DNA from: Acidithiobacillus sp.
GTDB taxonomy: Bacteria; Pseudomonadota; Gammaproteobacteria; Acidithiobacillales; Acidithiobacillaceae
Reading direction: 5' to 3'
NCBI GenBank assembly: GCA_028697715.1
Contig: JAQVDS010000004.1
Coordinates: 44,066 to 108,065 of the forward strand
DNA length: 64,000 bases
The position numbers and the translations under genes are program-made. Positions 1-8,292 of this stretch are shown piece after piece. Numbering within the stretch: the first letter of the stretch is position 1; every line of letters begins with the position of its first letter. Below the pieces are notes generated by a model that saw only the letters and a program-made list of their open reading frames with translations, was not told the origin of the DNA and did not search any database.

Positions 1-710
1 TGGAAGGACTGCCCGAGCGAATCGAAGTGCTGGCCGGCGAAGTACCCACCACCATCGAGATCGAAGAAAATGGCTGCTGTTTCACGATTGATCCGTACGC
101 CGGACAAAAGACCGGCTGGTTCTACGATCACCGCGCCAATCGCCGCCTGTTGCAACGCTTTGCTTCGGGGCGCCGGGTGCTCGACCTGTTCAGCTATAGC
201 GGTGCCTTCGCCCTGCCGCTCGCCAAAGCAGGAGCCAGCGAGGTGCTGGCAATCGATGCCTCCGCCAGCGCCCTTGAGCTGTTGCGGCGCAATGTGGCAG
301 CCAATGGCCTCAGGCAGATTCGCGCCCAACAAAGCGATGCCCTGGATAGCCTGCGTCTGCTGCGTGATCAGGGAGAGAGCTTCGACCTCGTCGTCCTCGA
401 TCCACCGGCGCTGATCAAATCGCGTAAGGACATGAAGGAAGGCGTGCAGGCCTATCGACGCATCAACGACCTCGCCCTGCGCCTGCTGCGCCCTGGCGGA
501 CTGCTCTTCACCGCTTCCTGCTCCTTCCATATGTCGCGGGAGATGCTGCTGCGGGAAATCGGCCACGCCGCCGTGCGCAGCCCCAGCGTCATCCTCGCCG
601 AAGGCGGTCAGGATCTGGACCATCCCGTCCCTCCCGCCGTACCGGAGAGCCGATATCTCAAGGCCTTCCTGCTGCAGCGGCCCGATCCGAAGATAGAGAC
701 CGACGCCTAG
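1..710 (+). CDS. rlmI: RlmI-type class I SAM-dependent 23S rRNA methyltransferase, C-terminal part
   Basis: The reading frame is already open at base 3, so the 5' end lies outside the window. The visible 230 or so residues form a Rossmann methyltransferase domain. The SAM-binding loop reads VLDLFSYSGAFALP, followed by an acidic residue at AIDAS and the catalytic-loop motif VLDPPALIKS. This layout is typical of the RlmI/RlmK family that makes m5C in 23S rRNA; the N-terminal PUA domain would be upstream. It is a chromosomal housekeeping-type gene and probably marks host DNA beside the mobile region. RlmI itself is inferred from the family; a paralogue of the same COG1092 group is possible. Confidence 0.8.
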   Translation, partial: EGLPERIEVLAGEVPTTIEIEENGCCFTIDPYAGQKTGWFYDHRANRRLLQRFASGRRVLDLFSYSGAFALPLAKAGASEVLAIDASASALELLRRNVAANGLRQIRAQQSDALDSLRLLRDQGESFDLVVLDPPALIKSRKDMKEGVQAYRRINDLALRLLRPGGLLFTASCSFHMSREMLLREIGHAAVRSPSVILAEGGQDLDHPVPPAVPESRYLKAFLLQRPDPKIETDA

Positions 711-795
711 TCCGCTTACATCCAAGCAGCGGCATCGGTTTTTGACAAAAGCGGCGCCATATCGCTACCATTACCGGCCCGTAGAAAGTAATCAT

Positions 796-871
<76 letters not shown>

Positions 872-879
872 AGAAAAAC

Positions 880-908
880 AGGCACTTAGATCGTGAGTCT
901 AGGTGCCT
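880..908 (+). terminator. Hairpin after tRNA-Thr, probable terminator
   Basis: AGGCACTTAGA and TCTAGGTGCCT form an 11-bp stem with one G-T pair around a 7-nt loop, followed by TTACTTTT. It begins 9 nt after the tRNA and probably ends its transcript. Confidence 0.55.
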
Positions 909-963
909 TACTTTTAGGTGTCTAAGAAACTGTCTAAGACGCCATTTTGTCAGGGAGATTGCG

Positions 964-1296
964 ATGTTTTCCAAACCCGCCTATTCGCTCATGGCTTTGG
1001 GGCTGCTTGCGTGTTCTGGCGTTGCCATGGCAAGCGTTGTGGTCTGCATTAGCCCAAGCCAGCCCATTCACCAAAAAACGGCGTTCAGCCCGCAGTCCGC
1101 TATGAAACACCTACCCACCGAATTAAACACGGCCCCCTGGCATTGCAGCAATGGAGTGAGCGCACCGCTTCCTGCTTTGCTTCGTGGTCACAAGCTGTTG
1201 AATCTTGCGCCAGTCATCACCTACAGCGAGACTTTTCAGCCGCCCTTCAAGCAAGAATCCTATGGGCGAGCAATCCTGGATTGGGAGAAAAAGTAG
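964..1296 (+). CDS. Small putative exported protein, unknown function
   Basis: The 110-residue product starts with a signal-peptide-like segment: Lys near the N-terminus, then ALGLLACSGVAMA with a plausible Ala-X-Ala cleavage site near residue 23. The mature part has two Cys and no motif I recognise. An AG-rich stretch (CAGGGAGA) precedes the ATG at good spacing. It is the first gene after the tRNA and points towards the converging higBA module. Function is unknown, and a spurious ORF cannot be excluded. Confidence 0.45.
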   Translation: MFSKPAYSLMALGLLACSGVAMASVVVCISPSQPIHQKTAFSPQSAMKHLPTELNTAPWHCSNGVSAPLPALLRGHKLLNLAPVITYSETFQPPFKQESYGRAILDWEKK

Positions 1297-1303
1297 GCTT
1301 ACC

Positions 1304-1606
1304 TTATTCCGAATGCAGCACCCGGATGCGGGGAAGCACCTTGCCCATGAGTTCTCTGGTCGCAACCCGCATGTCGTACTCGGTTTGCAGGTTCAGCCAG
1401 AAACGGGGGTTCATCTGAAAGTACAACCCCAGGCGTAATGCGGTATCCGGGGTAATCGGACGACGCCCCTGAGTGATTTCGCTAATTCGGCTTGGCGGAA
1501 CATCAATATCTGCGGCCAACTGCCGGGAAGTTACGCCCATCGGCTTCATGAACTCATGAAGCAAAATCTCTCCGGGGTGAATTTCCTCTAGCAATTCGTC
1601 CATCAC
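1304..1606 (-). CDS. higA: HigA-type antitoxin, XRE-family regulator
   Basis: The 100-residue protein carries the HigA/VapI helix-turn-helix. It opens with HPGEILLHEFMKPMGVTSRQLA, continues with PPSRISEITQGRRPITPDTALRLG and has the family signature FWLNLQ. It should bind and neutralise the HigB toxin encoded just upstream (6-nt gap) and repress their shared promoter. The gene order toxin then antitoxin is the usual higBA order. Confidence 0.9.
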   Translation of the reverse strand: MMDELLEEIHPGEILLHEFMKPMGVTSRQLAADIDVPPSRISEITQGRRPITPDTALRLGLYFQMNPRFWLNLQTEYDMRVATRELMGKVLPRIRVLHSE

Positions 1607-1612
1607 AATCTC

Positions 1613-1891
1613 CTAGTGATAATCCACGATTTCTACCAGATAAGCTCCATTGTTCCGCCAGACAAAACACACACGCCACTGGTCATTGATGCGAATGCTA
1701 TACTGACCAGAGCGATTTCCTTTCAGGGCTTCCAACCTGTTCCCAGGTGGGACATTGAGACTTTCCAAATCGGTTGCCGCGTGCAACTGTAGCAGCTTGC
1801 GCCGGGCCACCCGCTCAAAGCCCTGAAAGCGAGAGACAAAGCGACTCTTGAAAAGCAACTCCGTGTCCGAACAGGCAAAAGAATGAATCAT
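1613..1891 (-). CDS. higB: HigB-type toxin, RelE superfamily mRNA interferase
   Basis: The 92-residue protein has the RelE/HigB pattern: N-terminal FACSDTELLF, a central GNRLEALKGNRSGQYSIRINDQWRVCFVW and a short C-terminal strand VEIVDYH. Members of this family cut mRNA on the ribosome. The basic residues of the RSGQYSIRINDQWR stretch are where the active site usually lies. It is the first gene of a two-gene operon with higA. Confidence 0.9.
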   Translation of the reverse strand: MIHSFACSDTELLFKSRFVSRFQGFERVARRKLLQLHAATDLESLNVPPGNRLEALKGNRSGQYSIRINDQWRVCFVWRNNGAYLVEIVDYH

Positions 1892-2027
1892 GACGTAGGA
1901 TGTTCTGTAGAAAAGTATCTGTCAAGCGGAATCCAAAATCTCGCGATTGATTCTTGGGCTGTCCCATGAACAGCATCCAGCCTTTTGAGTTAGCTTTGAC
2001 CCGCATCAATCTATCCTTTGCGCCCAA

Positions 2028-2053
2028 ATAAGATGCGATCTATGCTATCTTAT
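2028..2053. promoter_or_regulatory. Palindromic operator candidate before hipB
   Basis: ATAAGAT (2028-2034) and ATCTTAT (2047-2053) are perfect 7-bp inverted arms with a 12-bp centre, ending 26 nt before the hipB start. HipB proteins autoregulate through palindromes at such positions. That this is the HipB site is an inference. Confidence 0.45.
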
Positions 2054-2079
2054 CGACTTTGCCACTACAAAGATGTGTC

Positions 2080-2403
2080 ATGAAACCGCTTGCCAAACAT
2101 GCTCTGCCGCCCAAGGTGCGCCGGTCTTTGAAAAAGCTCGGTCAAGACCTGCGCACGGCGCGGTTGCGGCGCAACGTGACGGTAGCGAGTCTGGCAGAGC
2201 GGGCCGGAGTCTCGGCGGGTACGATCCTGCGCCTGGAGCGCGGAGATCCCGGTGTAGGGCTAGGAACTCTCGCCCTCGCCCTCTGGCTTTTGGGCCTCAA
2301 TGACCGGATGATGACCCTGGCCGATGAAGGGCTGGACGAGATCGGATTGACGCTGGAAGCCGAAGCCCGCCGCCAGCGAGCGCGGCCAAGGAAATTGTCG
2401 TGA
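2080..2403 (+). CDS. hipB: HipB-type antitoxin, XRE-family regulator
   Basis: The 107-residue protein has an HTH of the XRE type: LGQDLRTARLRRNVTVASLAERAGVSAGTILRLERG. It ends with a long basic tail. I chose the ATG at 2080; an in-frame start at 2059 would add seven residues. Its stop codon overlaps the GTG start of hipA, so the two are translationally coupled. It is expected to bind HipA and a palindrome in its own promoter. Confidence 0.85.
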   Translation: MKPLAKHALPPKVRRSLKKLGQDLRTARLRRNVTVASLAERAGVSAGTILRLERGDPGVGLGTLALALWLLGLNDRMMTLADEGLDEIGLTLEAEARRQRARPRKLS

Positions 2404-3728
2404 AACCGCGCATGATTGATGTGTTCCTGGATGTAACCGGACAACCGGAACAGGTCGGTCGCCTGTGGTTTCATGATCGAGGCGAAAGCACGTCCTTTCA
2501 GTATGCGCCATCGTGGTTGCAAGCGCCCTATCGTTTTGCCATCGATCCCGACCTTCCCTTACCGGGTGCAACCCTGCCGGGGGCAGCCCTGCCGGGGGCG
2601 GCCTTGTCGGATCATCCGCTATCACAGACAGTTTTCCATAGTCCGCGCCTTTTTGGTTGTTTCTCGGATGCGGCCCCGGATCGGTGGGGGCAAATGCTCA
2701 TGCGCCGGGCAAACGCGCACACCTTGAGCACGGCGGATTATCTGTTGGGCGTGGACGATGGTTTACGCATGGGAGCCTTTCGATTTCGTGAGCCGGGCGG
2801 CGGTTTTCTGGCCCCACCCTCGACGGTTCGTATCCCGCCGCTGACCGAGCTTCCCCGATTGGTGGCCGCTGCGCAACGACTGGAACAGGGAAACGACAGC
2901 CTGGACGACATACGATTGCTCCTGCGCCCTGGCGCATCCATGGGTGGCGCACACCCCAAGGCAGTAGTCTCAGACACCGACGATAGTCTGTGGCTGGCAA
3001 AGTTTCCCGGAGTCTTGCCCGAAGATCGTTACCGGCCCCATTGGGAAGCCCTGGCGGTGACCCTGGCACAGCAGAGCGGTATTCAGGTTCCCGAACATCG
3101 CTTGCTGAATCTGTCGCCCCAGGTGTCCGTGTTCCTGACGCGCCGTTTCGACCGCACGGAGTCCGGCCATCGCGTGCATTACGCCTCGGCTATGACCCTC
3201 TTGGGAGCTACGGACGGCGAGACACGATCCTACGAAGAAATGGCCGAAGCCCTGCGCGAAAAGGAAGCGCCACCAACCGATGTGCAAGAATTATGGCGTC
3301 GAATAGCCTTTTCGGTGCTTATCAGCAACGTCGATGACCACTTGCGCAACCACGGCGTGTTGTGGAGCCGAGAATCGGGCTTTCGCCTCACCCCCGCCTT
3401 CGATCTCAACCCCGCCGACGACCGGACTCCGCGCAATGTCTTTGGTACGGCATTGCGAGAGAACGGGCCAACACAGCGCAGTTTTTCCGAAGTATGGGAC
3501 GCGGCGCGGGACTTTTTCGTACCAGAGACCCAGGCAAGAGCCATGGTGCGCACCATGGCCGAGGTCATCCACTCGTGGAGCGCCGTAGCCAAGACGCTCA
3601 AAATACCGTCACAAGAAGCGACCCGGCGTATCGCTTCCTTTCAGCACACTGATCTTCGGGATGCCCTGTATATAGGCAGCGTGCAAGTGCCGGGGTGGGA
3701 GCCGAGCGCAAAACCGAAGCCGAGATAG
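2400..3728 (+). CDS. hipA: HipA-type serine/threonine kinase toxin
   Basis: The 442-residue protein has the HipA kinase layout. The phosphate-binding segment is GASMGGAHPKAVV, the ATP-contacting lysine lies in LWLAKFPG, the catalytic loop is ISNVDDHLRNHGVLW and the Mg-binding motif is LTPAFDLNP. HipA kinases phosphorylate aminoacyl-tRNA synthetases and cause persistence. The start is GTG at 2400, overlapping the hipB stop. Residues around 54-68 hold a short tandem repeat (PGATL-PGAAL-PGAAL) encoded by 15-bp units, which resembles linkers in two unrelated proteins of this window. Confidence 0.88.
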   Translation: MKPRMIDVFLDVTGQPEQVGRLWFHDRGESTSFQYAPSWLQAPYRFAIDPDLPLPGATLPGAALPGAALSDHPLSQTVFHSPRLFGCFSDAAPDRWGQMLMRRANAHTLSTADYLLGVDDGLRMGAFRFREPGGGFLAPPSTVRIPPLTELPRLVAAAQRLEQGNDSLDDIRLLLRPGASMGGAHPKAVVSDTDDSLWLAKFPGVLPEDRYRPHWEALAVTLAQQSGIQVPEHRLLNLSPQVSVFLTRRFDRTESGHRVHYASAMTLLGATDGETRSYEEMAEALREKEAPPTDVQELWRRIAFSVLISNVDDHLRNHGVLWSRESGFRLTPAFDLNPADDRTPRNVFGTALRENGPTQRSFSEVWDAARDFFVPETQARAMVRTMAEVIHSWSAVAKTLKIPSQEATRRIASFQHTDLRDALYIGSVQVPGWEPSAKPKPR

Positions 3729-3787
3729 GTCACTGCACACCCAACCCAATCGTCGTACAATCGAACCGTGCCAATCGGGAGCCAACC

Positions 3788-4162
3788 ATGTTGATGCGTC
3801 AGGATGCCAAGAGCCTCGCGTTGTTCGAGGCGATTGCCGAAAAGCTCAAGCAAACCGACCCCCTGCCCTACTTGCAGCGGGCGCGGGATTGGGCGGCACA
3901 TTTCTCCGGGCAGCGCCCGGAAGATATTTGGCTGGCGGAATGGGTGGTATGGCTGGATGCGGTTCTGGCACAACTGGCAGTGCCAGATCTGGCAGCGCCG
4001 GAACCGGAATCCTTTGCGGGGATGCTGGCGTTCATGACCAGCACATCGCAACACGCTATCGATATGCGCAGTAGTTCGCCTTTCCCTGGGGTACTGACAA
4101 CCGCAGAGCGAACGAACGTATTGCTGACATTTGATCGGGAATGGAAAAAGCCAACTCCCTAA
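3788..4162 (+). CDS. Hypothetical protein, 124 aa
   Basis: I place the start at ATG 3788, preceded by CGGGAG at normal spacing; the open frame extends further upstream without a better start. The product is helical and rich in Trp and Leu (ARDWAAHFSGQRPEDIWLAEWVVWLDAVL). It shows no domain I recognise. Its last bases overlap the converging gene at 4159-4398. It may belong to the hipBA locus or to the accessory region. Confidence 0.5.
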   Translation: MLMRQDAKSLALFEAIAEKLKQTDPLPYLQRARDWAAHFSGQRPEDIWLAEWVVWLDAVLAQLAVPDLAAPEPESFAGMLAFMTSTSQHAIDMRSSSPFPGVLTTAERTNVLLTFDREWKKPTP

Positions 4163-4398
4163 CCCGCATCCTGTTTTTTCTTGGGCCGCCCCTGTTTGCG
4201 TAGCCGCTCCAAGGCTGAAAAATCCGGTTCCTCCTGTTGTTTCTTGCCGGACACGGCCTGTTCCAAATCTTCCTCGACCAGAAAATACTCCCGGCCCACC
4301 TTGCGCGGTTCGAGGCCCAGGATATGCAGCCGGTTGAGAGCGGTGCGCCAGGTACAGCCGCCCAACCGTTCACAGATCAATGCCCGATTCAGCAGCAT
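4159..4398 (-). CDS. Small putative DNA-binding protein
   Basis: The 79-residue product begins with a winged-HTH-like stretch (LICERLGGCTWRTALNRLHILGLEPRKVGREYFLVEEDLEQAV). This resembles excisionase or MerR-like N-terminal helices, followed by a basic tail GRPKKK. It overlaps the preceding AAA+ gene by 10 nt and is the last gene of the left-arm minus-strand set. A role as a partner of the AAA+ ATPase is inferred from context only. Confidence 0.55.
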   Translation of the reverse strand: MLLNRALICERLGGCTWRTALNRLHILGLEPRKVGREYFLVEEDLEQAVSGKKQQEEPDFSALERLRKQGRPKKKQDAG

Positions 4399-5306
4399 GG
4401 CACAAGCTCCTGGCGGGCCTCGTTTTGCAATCGCTCGATCTCGGTCCAGAGTTGCGGGAGGATGCGCTGCACTTCAAAGGATCGCAGGATGTTTTCGGGT
4501 TCGTCCCGGCGCATGAGCCACGCCACGGTTGCCGCTTTGAGGTCATCGAGGCTGTTGCAGACGTGCCGCGCTTCATTGAGGAAGTGGGTCATTTCCTGGA
4601 GGGAGAGTACGGTTTCGTCCACGCGCTCACAGGCATGGGCCAGTCCCACGGTAAGGTCACAGGCCCGTTCCGAGGTCTGAGTACGGGTCAAGAGCAATTC
4701 CACGGCCAAAGATCGACTCATGCGCTCCATGCGCAGCCGCCGACAGCGGCGCATGAAGGGTTCGGTGTGTTCGCGCATTCCGTTACTGGTAACGATAACC
4801 ACCAGATGATCGAGGTCGGTGTACAGGTGTTCGCCGGGCTTGCCGGGCACGCGGCCCGTCTGTAGCCAGTCAAGGAATAGCGCCTCGAAGGACTCCGGGG
4901 CTTTGTCCATTTCGTCGAGACAGGCCACGGTCCAGCCCCATTGTTCGGGCGGTACGCCGTCACTTGGACTGGACACGGCAAACTCGGAGCGGTGTTGCTC
5001 CCATATTTGTGCGCTGACCTGAGAGGCTTCGGCCACCTTGGTCAAAAAGCCCTTTTCTTCGGTCCCGGACCCGCTCTGATAATCGAAAAAGCGTTTGCCG
5101 TCCGTCCAGGAGTGCAACTGAACGTAGTAGTAGCGGTCGTGGGCATCCAGCGCATCGGCAATAGCCTCGGCCAGCGCCGTCTTGCCGGTGCCCGCCTCGC
5201 CGGTCACGAGCAAGGCCCGCGCTCCGCTGCCCTTCTGGGCCATGAGGGATTTCAACGCCTGGATGGTTTCGGGATTGGGTCGGTATCCGGTTCGGGTGAG
5301 GTCCAT
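4389..5306 (-). CDS. MoxR-like AAA+ ATPase
   Basis: The 305-residue protein has Walker A GEAGTGKT near residue 37, Walker B VACLDEMDK near residue 130 and a sensor-1-like VVIVTSN near residue 172, followed by an arginine-rich helix RRCRRLRMERM. This is the AAA_5/MoxR-type arrangement of a remodelling ATPase. Its substrate is not evident; the small neighbour at 4159 may be its partner. The start at 5306 is preceded by CAGGAG and, 29 nt upstream, by one copy of the dispersed leader element. Confidence 0.75.
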   Translation of the reverse strand: MDLTRTGYRPNPETIQALKSLMAQKGSGARALLVTGEAGTGKTALAEAIADALDAHDRYYYVQLHSWTDGKRFFDYQSGSGTEEKGFLTKVAEASQVSAQIWEQHRSEFAVSSPSDGVPPEQWGWTVACLDEMDKAPESFEALFLDWLQTGRVPGKPGEHLYTDLDHLVVIVTSNGMREHTEPFMRRCRRLRMERMSRSLAVELLLTRTQTSERACDLTVGLAHACERVDETVLSLQEMTHFLNEARHVCNSLDDLKAATVAWLMRRDEPENILRSFEVQRILPQLWTEIERLQNEARQELVPCC

Positions 5307-5335
5307 AGAAAAATACTCCTGCGAGGTACTTATTG

Positions 5336-5350
5336 GGGTGATGCCGATTT
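5336..5350 (-). promoter_or_regulatory. Dispersed leader element, copy M1
   Basis: On the minus strand this reads AAATCGGCATCACCC. It lies 29 nt before the AAA+ gene start and just upstream of the ribosome binding site, in the same direction as that gene. Confidence 0.6.
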
Positions 5351-5786
5351 ATTTGCCCCCCGTCGCCTTGGCAATGATCTGACGAGCGGCTTGGGCCGCA
5401 TTCCGGGCTGGCTGGCTCTCGATCTGCCGAACCAAAAGCTCCAACTCTTGCAACGAGGCCAGCAACTCCGGCGCTGCTGCAATCAAGTCGCAATTTGCCT
5501 CTACTTCCTCCGGCGTCAGTCTCCCGTCTGTTACCACCCTGGCAACATGCGTGTTACGACCAGACCAGATCGTTGTGTACTTGGTGGCCGGTGGGACATT
5601 TCGATGCCATGGGCCTTTCGTATGCCGTGCGCTAACTGCGGCCTTTGTTGGACTTACCAGCAGGGACATAAGCCGGTCACACTCGGCATGAAGATCACGC
5701 TTTTCCTGTTCCAGCCTTTCTACTTTCTTTTCCATGTCAACAATCAACGATTTCAATTCAGCTTCTGTCAGCGTTTCTAGCTGCAT
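5349..5786 (-). CDS. Prophage-type protein with coiled coil
   Basis: The 145-residue product starts with a coiled coil (LIVDMEKKVERLEQEKRDLHAECDRLM). It continues with the pattern KGPWHR...NCDLIAAAPELLASL, typical of small phage proteins of the Eaa-like group. Function is unknown in that family. It precedes the AAA+ gene in the same direction with a 42-nt gap that holds leader element M1. Confidence 0.6.
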   Translation of the reverse strand: MQLETLTEAELKSLIVDMEKKVERLEQEKRDLHAECDRLMSLLVSPTKAAVSARHTKGPWHRNVPPATKYTTIWSGRNTHVARVVTDGRLTPEEVEANCDLIAAAPELLASLQELELLVRQIESQPARNAAQAARQIIAKATGGK

Positions 5787-5808
5787 AGCTTATCTCCTGT
5801 TGCAACAT

Positions 5809-6117
5809 TTATTCGTCAAAGCAAACCATCGCTTCGTCCCAAACCCAATGCGTTTCATCATCCAAACCGCGTCCGGGAAGCTGAAACACGATATTGGCTG
5901 CCTCAGCCAAAACCGTAGCGTTATCGTATTCCTCAGCCACCGACCGCATCCATCGACGCACCTGTTGACGACTGGCCGCTTGCGTCTTGATTTCCTGTCG
6001 CTCTGGCCGTGGTCCTCTCGGCCAATGCAAGGCTTCCAGTTCTCGAACCCGGTCATCCCGAAGCCGCCCGGATTCGATCACCATACGCTGATACCGATGT
6101 TCTTGCTTTACGCTCAT
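5809..6117 (-). CDS. Hypothetical protein, 102 aa
   Basis: This is a soluble, charged product with many Arg residues (HRYQRMVIESGRLRDDRVRELEALHWPRG) and a Trp-rich end (ETHWVWDEAMVCFDE). No domain is recognised. It is collinear with and closely spaced to its neighbours, which supports a real gene in the left-arm operon. Confidence 0.5.
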   Translation of the reverse strand: MSVKQEHRYQRMVIESGRLRDDRVRELEALHWPRGPRPERQEIKTQAASRQQVRRWMRSVAEEYDNATVLAEAANIVFQLPGRGLDDETHWVWDEAMVCFDE

Positions 6118-6137
6118 GATTTCAGAAAGCCCACCCT

Positions 6138-6587
6138 CTACGCTGGTTCATCCAGGCTTTGCTTTCCCAAAAACTCCACCTTTTTCGCCAGCGCCACAAT
6201 CTCTTGCGCCAATTCATTGGGCAACAGTCCGTTTCTACCAACATAATTGCGCACGGTATTTTCGATAACGAATGCCGCATCCCGCGCTGCAATGTTCAAA
6301 TCGACGGCGAGCTTTCTGTCTCTGACCGCCTCAAGGTCCGGGTCGGATTCGAGATAGGCTTTATCAAGAGTGCGGCTCTTGTTTACCCTTTGCTCTCCGC
6401 CTCTGCCGTCAACTTCTTGATACACCACGTCACGTTTCCCGACCCGAAGAACTACACAATGCAGCATCTTGATCGGCGCGGGGTTATACAAGGTTCGGGA
6501 TTTCTCAACCAGCACAAAGCGATCCCCAGGGGCAGCTTCGTCCAAGTCCAGACCGCTGACATACTCGGTTTTGATAACTTTCAGCAT
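6138..6587 (-). CDS. Hypothetical protein, 149 aa
   Basis: A mixed alpha/beta product: a strand-rich first half (RFVLVEKSRTLYNPAPIKMLHCVVLRVGKRDVVYQEV) and a helical second half ending in EIVALAKKVEFLGKQSL. No known motif is seen. GGAGAT precedes the ATG. It is part of the left-arm minus-strand series. Confidence 0.5.
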   Translation of the reverse strand: MLKVIKTEYVSGLDLDEAAPGDRFVLVEKSRTLYNPAPIKMLHCVVLRVGKRDVVYQEVDGRGGEQRVNKSRTLDKAYLESDPDLEAVRDRKLAVDLNIAARDAAFVIENTVRNYVGRNGLLPNELAQEIVALAKKVEFLGKQSLDEPA

Positions 6588-6598
6588 GATGAATCTCC

Positions 6599-6814
6599 TT
6601 ACAGGTTCAAAGCGGCAGCTTTTGCTTCCGCAAGATTTTCGTACCTAACCGAGACTCCATTCGCCCGGATAATGACCCATTGACCGTGGCACTTGAAATA
6701 GCGCAACTTTCCTAGATAACGGGTTCCACTAATGATTTCATAACTAAACCTTCCAGATAGTCTTTCCGACTTTACAAGGGTGTTCTTGTCCATGTTTTCA
6801 ATCTCCACGCGCAT
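6599..6814 (-). CDS. Hypothetical protein, 71 aa
   Basis: A small basic beta-rich product (FSYEIISGTRYLGKLRYFKCHGQWVIIRANGVSVRYENLAEAKAAAL). Start choice is uncertain: the first Met and the Met at residue 8 are both possible. No domain is recognised. Confidence 0.45.
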   Translation of the reverse strand: MRVEIENMDKNTLVKSERLSGRFSYEIISGTRYLGKLRYFKCHGQWVIIRANGVSVRYENLAEAKAAALNL

Positions 6815-6829
6815 AGCAATCTCCCTACC

Positions 6830-7015
6830 TTAACCAACACCCCTGTAAAATTCCTCCATACACTTATCCCACCCCAAAGTAGAGGCTTTGAAAATGGCGA
6901 TTTCTTCGGCTGTCGGCTCTTTTCTGTAACGCCAGTTTTTTGCAAACACCCCGCGTTCATAGGGGGTTCTGGAATACATGTCGTAACCAGAAAGTAAGTG
7001 ATCTGTGTTTTCCAT
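6830..7015 (-). CDS. Hypothetical protein, 61 aa
   Basis: A short polar product with several Tyr and Trp (YDMYSRTPYERGVFAKNWRYRKEPTAEEIAIFKAS). It is the first minus-strand gene left of the divergent methylase gene. Support is position and direction only. Confidence 0.4.
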   Translation of the reverse strand: MENTDHLLSGYDMYSRTPYERGVFAKNWRYRKEPTAEEIAIFKASTLGWDKCMEEFYRGVG

Positions 7016-7091
7016 GATAAACCTCTATACAAAGAAAATATGTCCCATACCAATGAATACAGACTATCACATACGGATAAACAATGCAACA

Positions 7092-7118
7092 TTGACATGA
7101 AACATATTATGTTATATC
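7092..7118 (+). promoter_or_regulatory. Possible promoter for the methylase gene
   Basis: TTGACA (7092-7097) and TATATC (7113-7118) are separated by 15 bp in an AT-rich divergent intergenic stretch. The spacing is short for sigma-70, so this is tentative. Confidence 0.3.
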
Positions 7119-7157
7119 GTGTCATCATGTTGTTCGCTGATACAAGAGGTTATCGCC

Positions 7158-8292
7158 ATGGATCATCTGCAATACTATCCAACCACTGAACATCTTGGGC
7201 GCAAATTGTGCGGTATGTTTCAAGAGGAACCAGAGCGCGTCCTGGAACCAAGCGCGGGCGACGGACATTTGCTTAAAGCGTTTCGTGCCCGGTTCCCAAG
7301 ACTTAATAAAGACCATATCGATCTGTACGAGATCGACCCCGAACATCATGCCGCCCTGCGCGAGCAAGGAACCATCCGAGGGCTGGACTTTCTGGAAGCG
7401 GGCGACCTGTCCATGGTTAGCCATATCGTCATGAATCCGCCTTTCCATCAGGGGGTACGGCACGTTCTCCATGCCTGGAATCGCCTGTTTTCGGGGGAGA
7501 TCGCCGCGATCCTGAATGCCAGCGGCGTGCGCGAACCCACCACGAAGGAAGAACTGCGGCTGGCAAAGATCATTGCCGACCATGGCCGCGTCGAGTATGT
7601 CGAGGACGCCTTTCTGTCGCCCGACACTCTGCGGAAAACCGCCGTCGAGATCGCCATGGTCTATCTGCACAAGGAACCCACCAACGAGTTTTGGGACGGG
7701 TCCATTCTGGATTCCCTGGAAGTAGACACCTTTCAGGTCGAAGCGCCAGAAGAAGAACTCTCCCAGGGGATGATCCTGCATACCGGGCAGATACCCGCCC
7801 TGGTCCGCGCCTTTCGTGCGGCCTGGGAAGCCCGCAAAGAAAGCATCGTTTCTGCGCACCGCGCCAGTCGCTTTACCCGGTTCTTTCAACAGGAAATGAA
7901 CAAAGCGGTAGGCCGAGACTCGTATGATGTACCGGGAAACCTACATCGCGATCTACAGGAGTCTTACCAAACCCTGCGGCACATGGCATGGATGAGTGTG
8001 CTGAATGCCAAAGAATTTCAGAAACATTTGACGGCAAAGGCAAAAATGGAAATTCGGGCCAAGTTTGCCGACATTGAAAAAATGGAATTTTCCGTGACGA
8101 ACATTTACGGATTCCTGCAAGGTCTGGCGCTGCAACAAGGGAACATCAACGCGCAGATGGTTTGCGATCTTTTTGATAGCATCACCTATGCCAACTCGGA
8201 AAACTGTTTGTTCTATCGATGGAAGTCCAATGAGAAACATCGCATTGGCATGGCCTTACAGCGCAAGCGGTTCATTCTGTCCGGGTTCAGTC
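7158..8292 (+). pseudogene. DUF4942-type N6 DNA methylase, 5' part, split by IS110-family element
   Basis: The ATG at 7158 follows AGAGG. The product has a SAM-binding motif VLEPSAGDGHLL (about residues 28-39) and a catalytic NPPF box in IVMNPPFHQG, so it is an adenine-N6 methyltransferase. The second half matches the DUF4942 style, with FYRWKSNEKHRIGM followed by RKRFILSGF. After that the frame runs into about 28 unrelated residues and stops at 8375. The expected continuation (ELQRLDDIDRVF...) reappears at about 9540, beyond a transposase. The catalytic domain is intact, so a truncated but active enzyme is possible. The exact break near 8292 is an estimate. Confidence 0.75.

Noticed and set aside
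4941..5780. 279-codon plus-strand ORF opposite the AAA+ gene
   Set aside because: It spans two good minus-strand genes and an intergenic gap and shows no domain.
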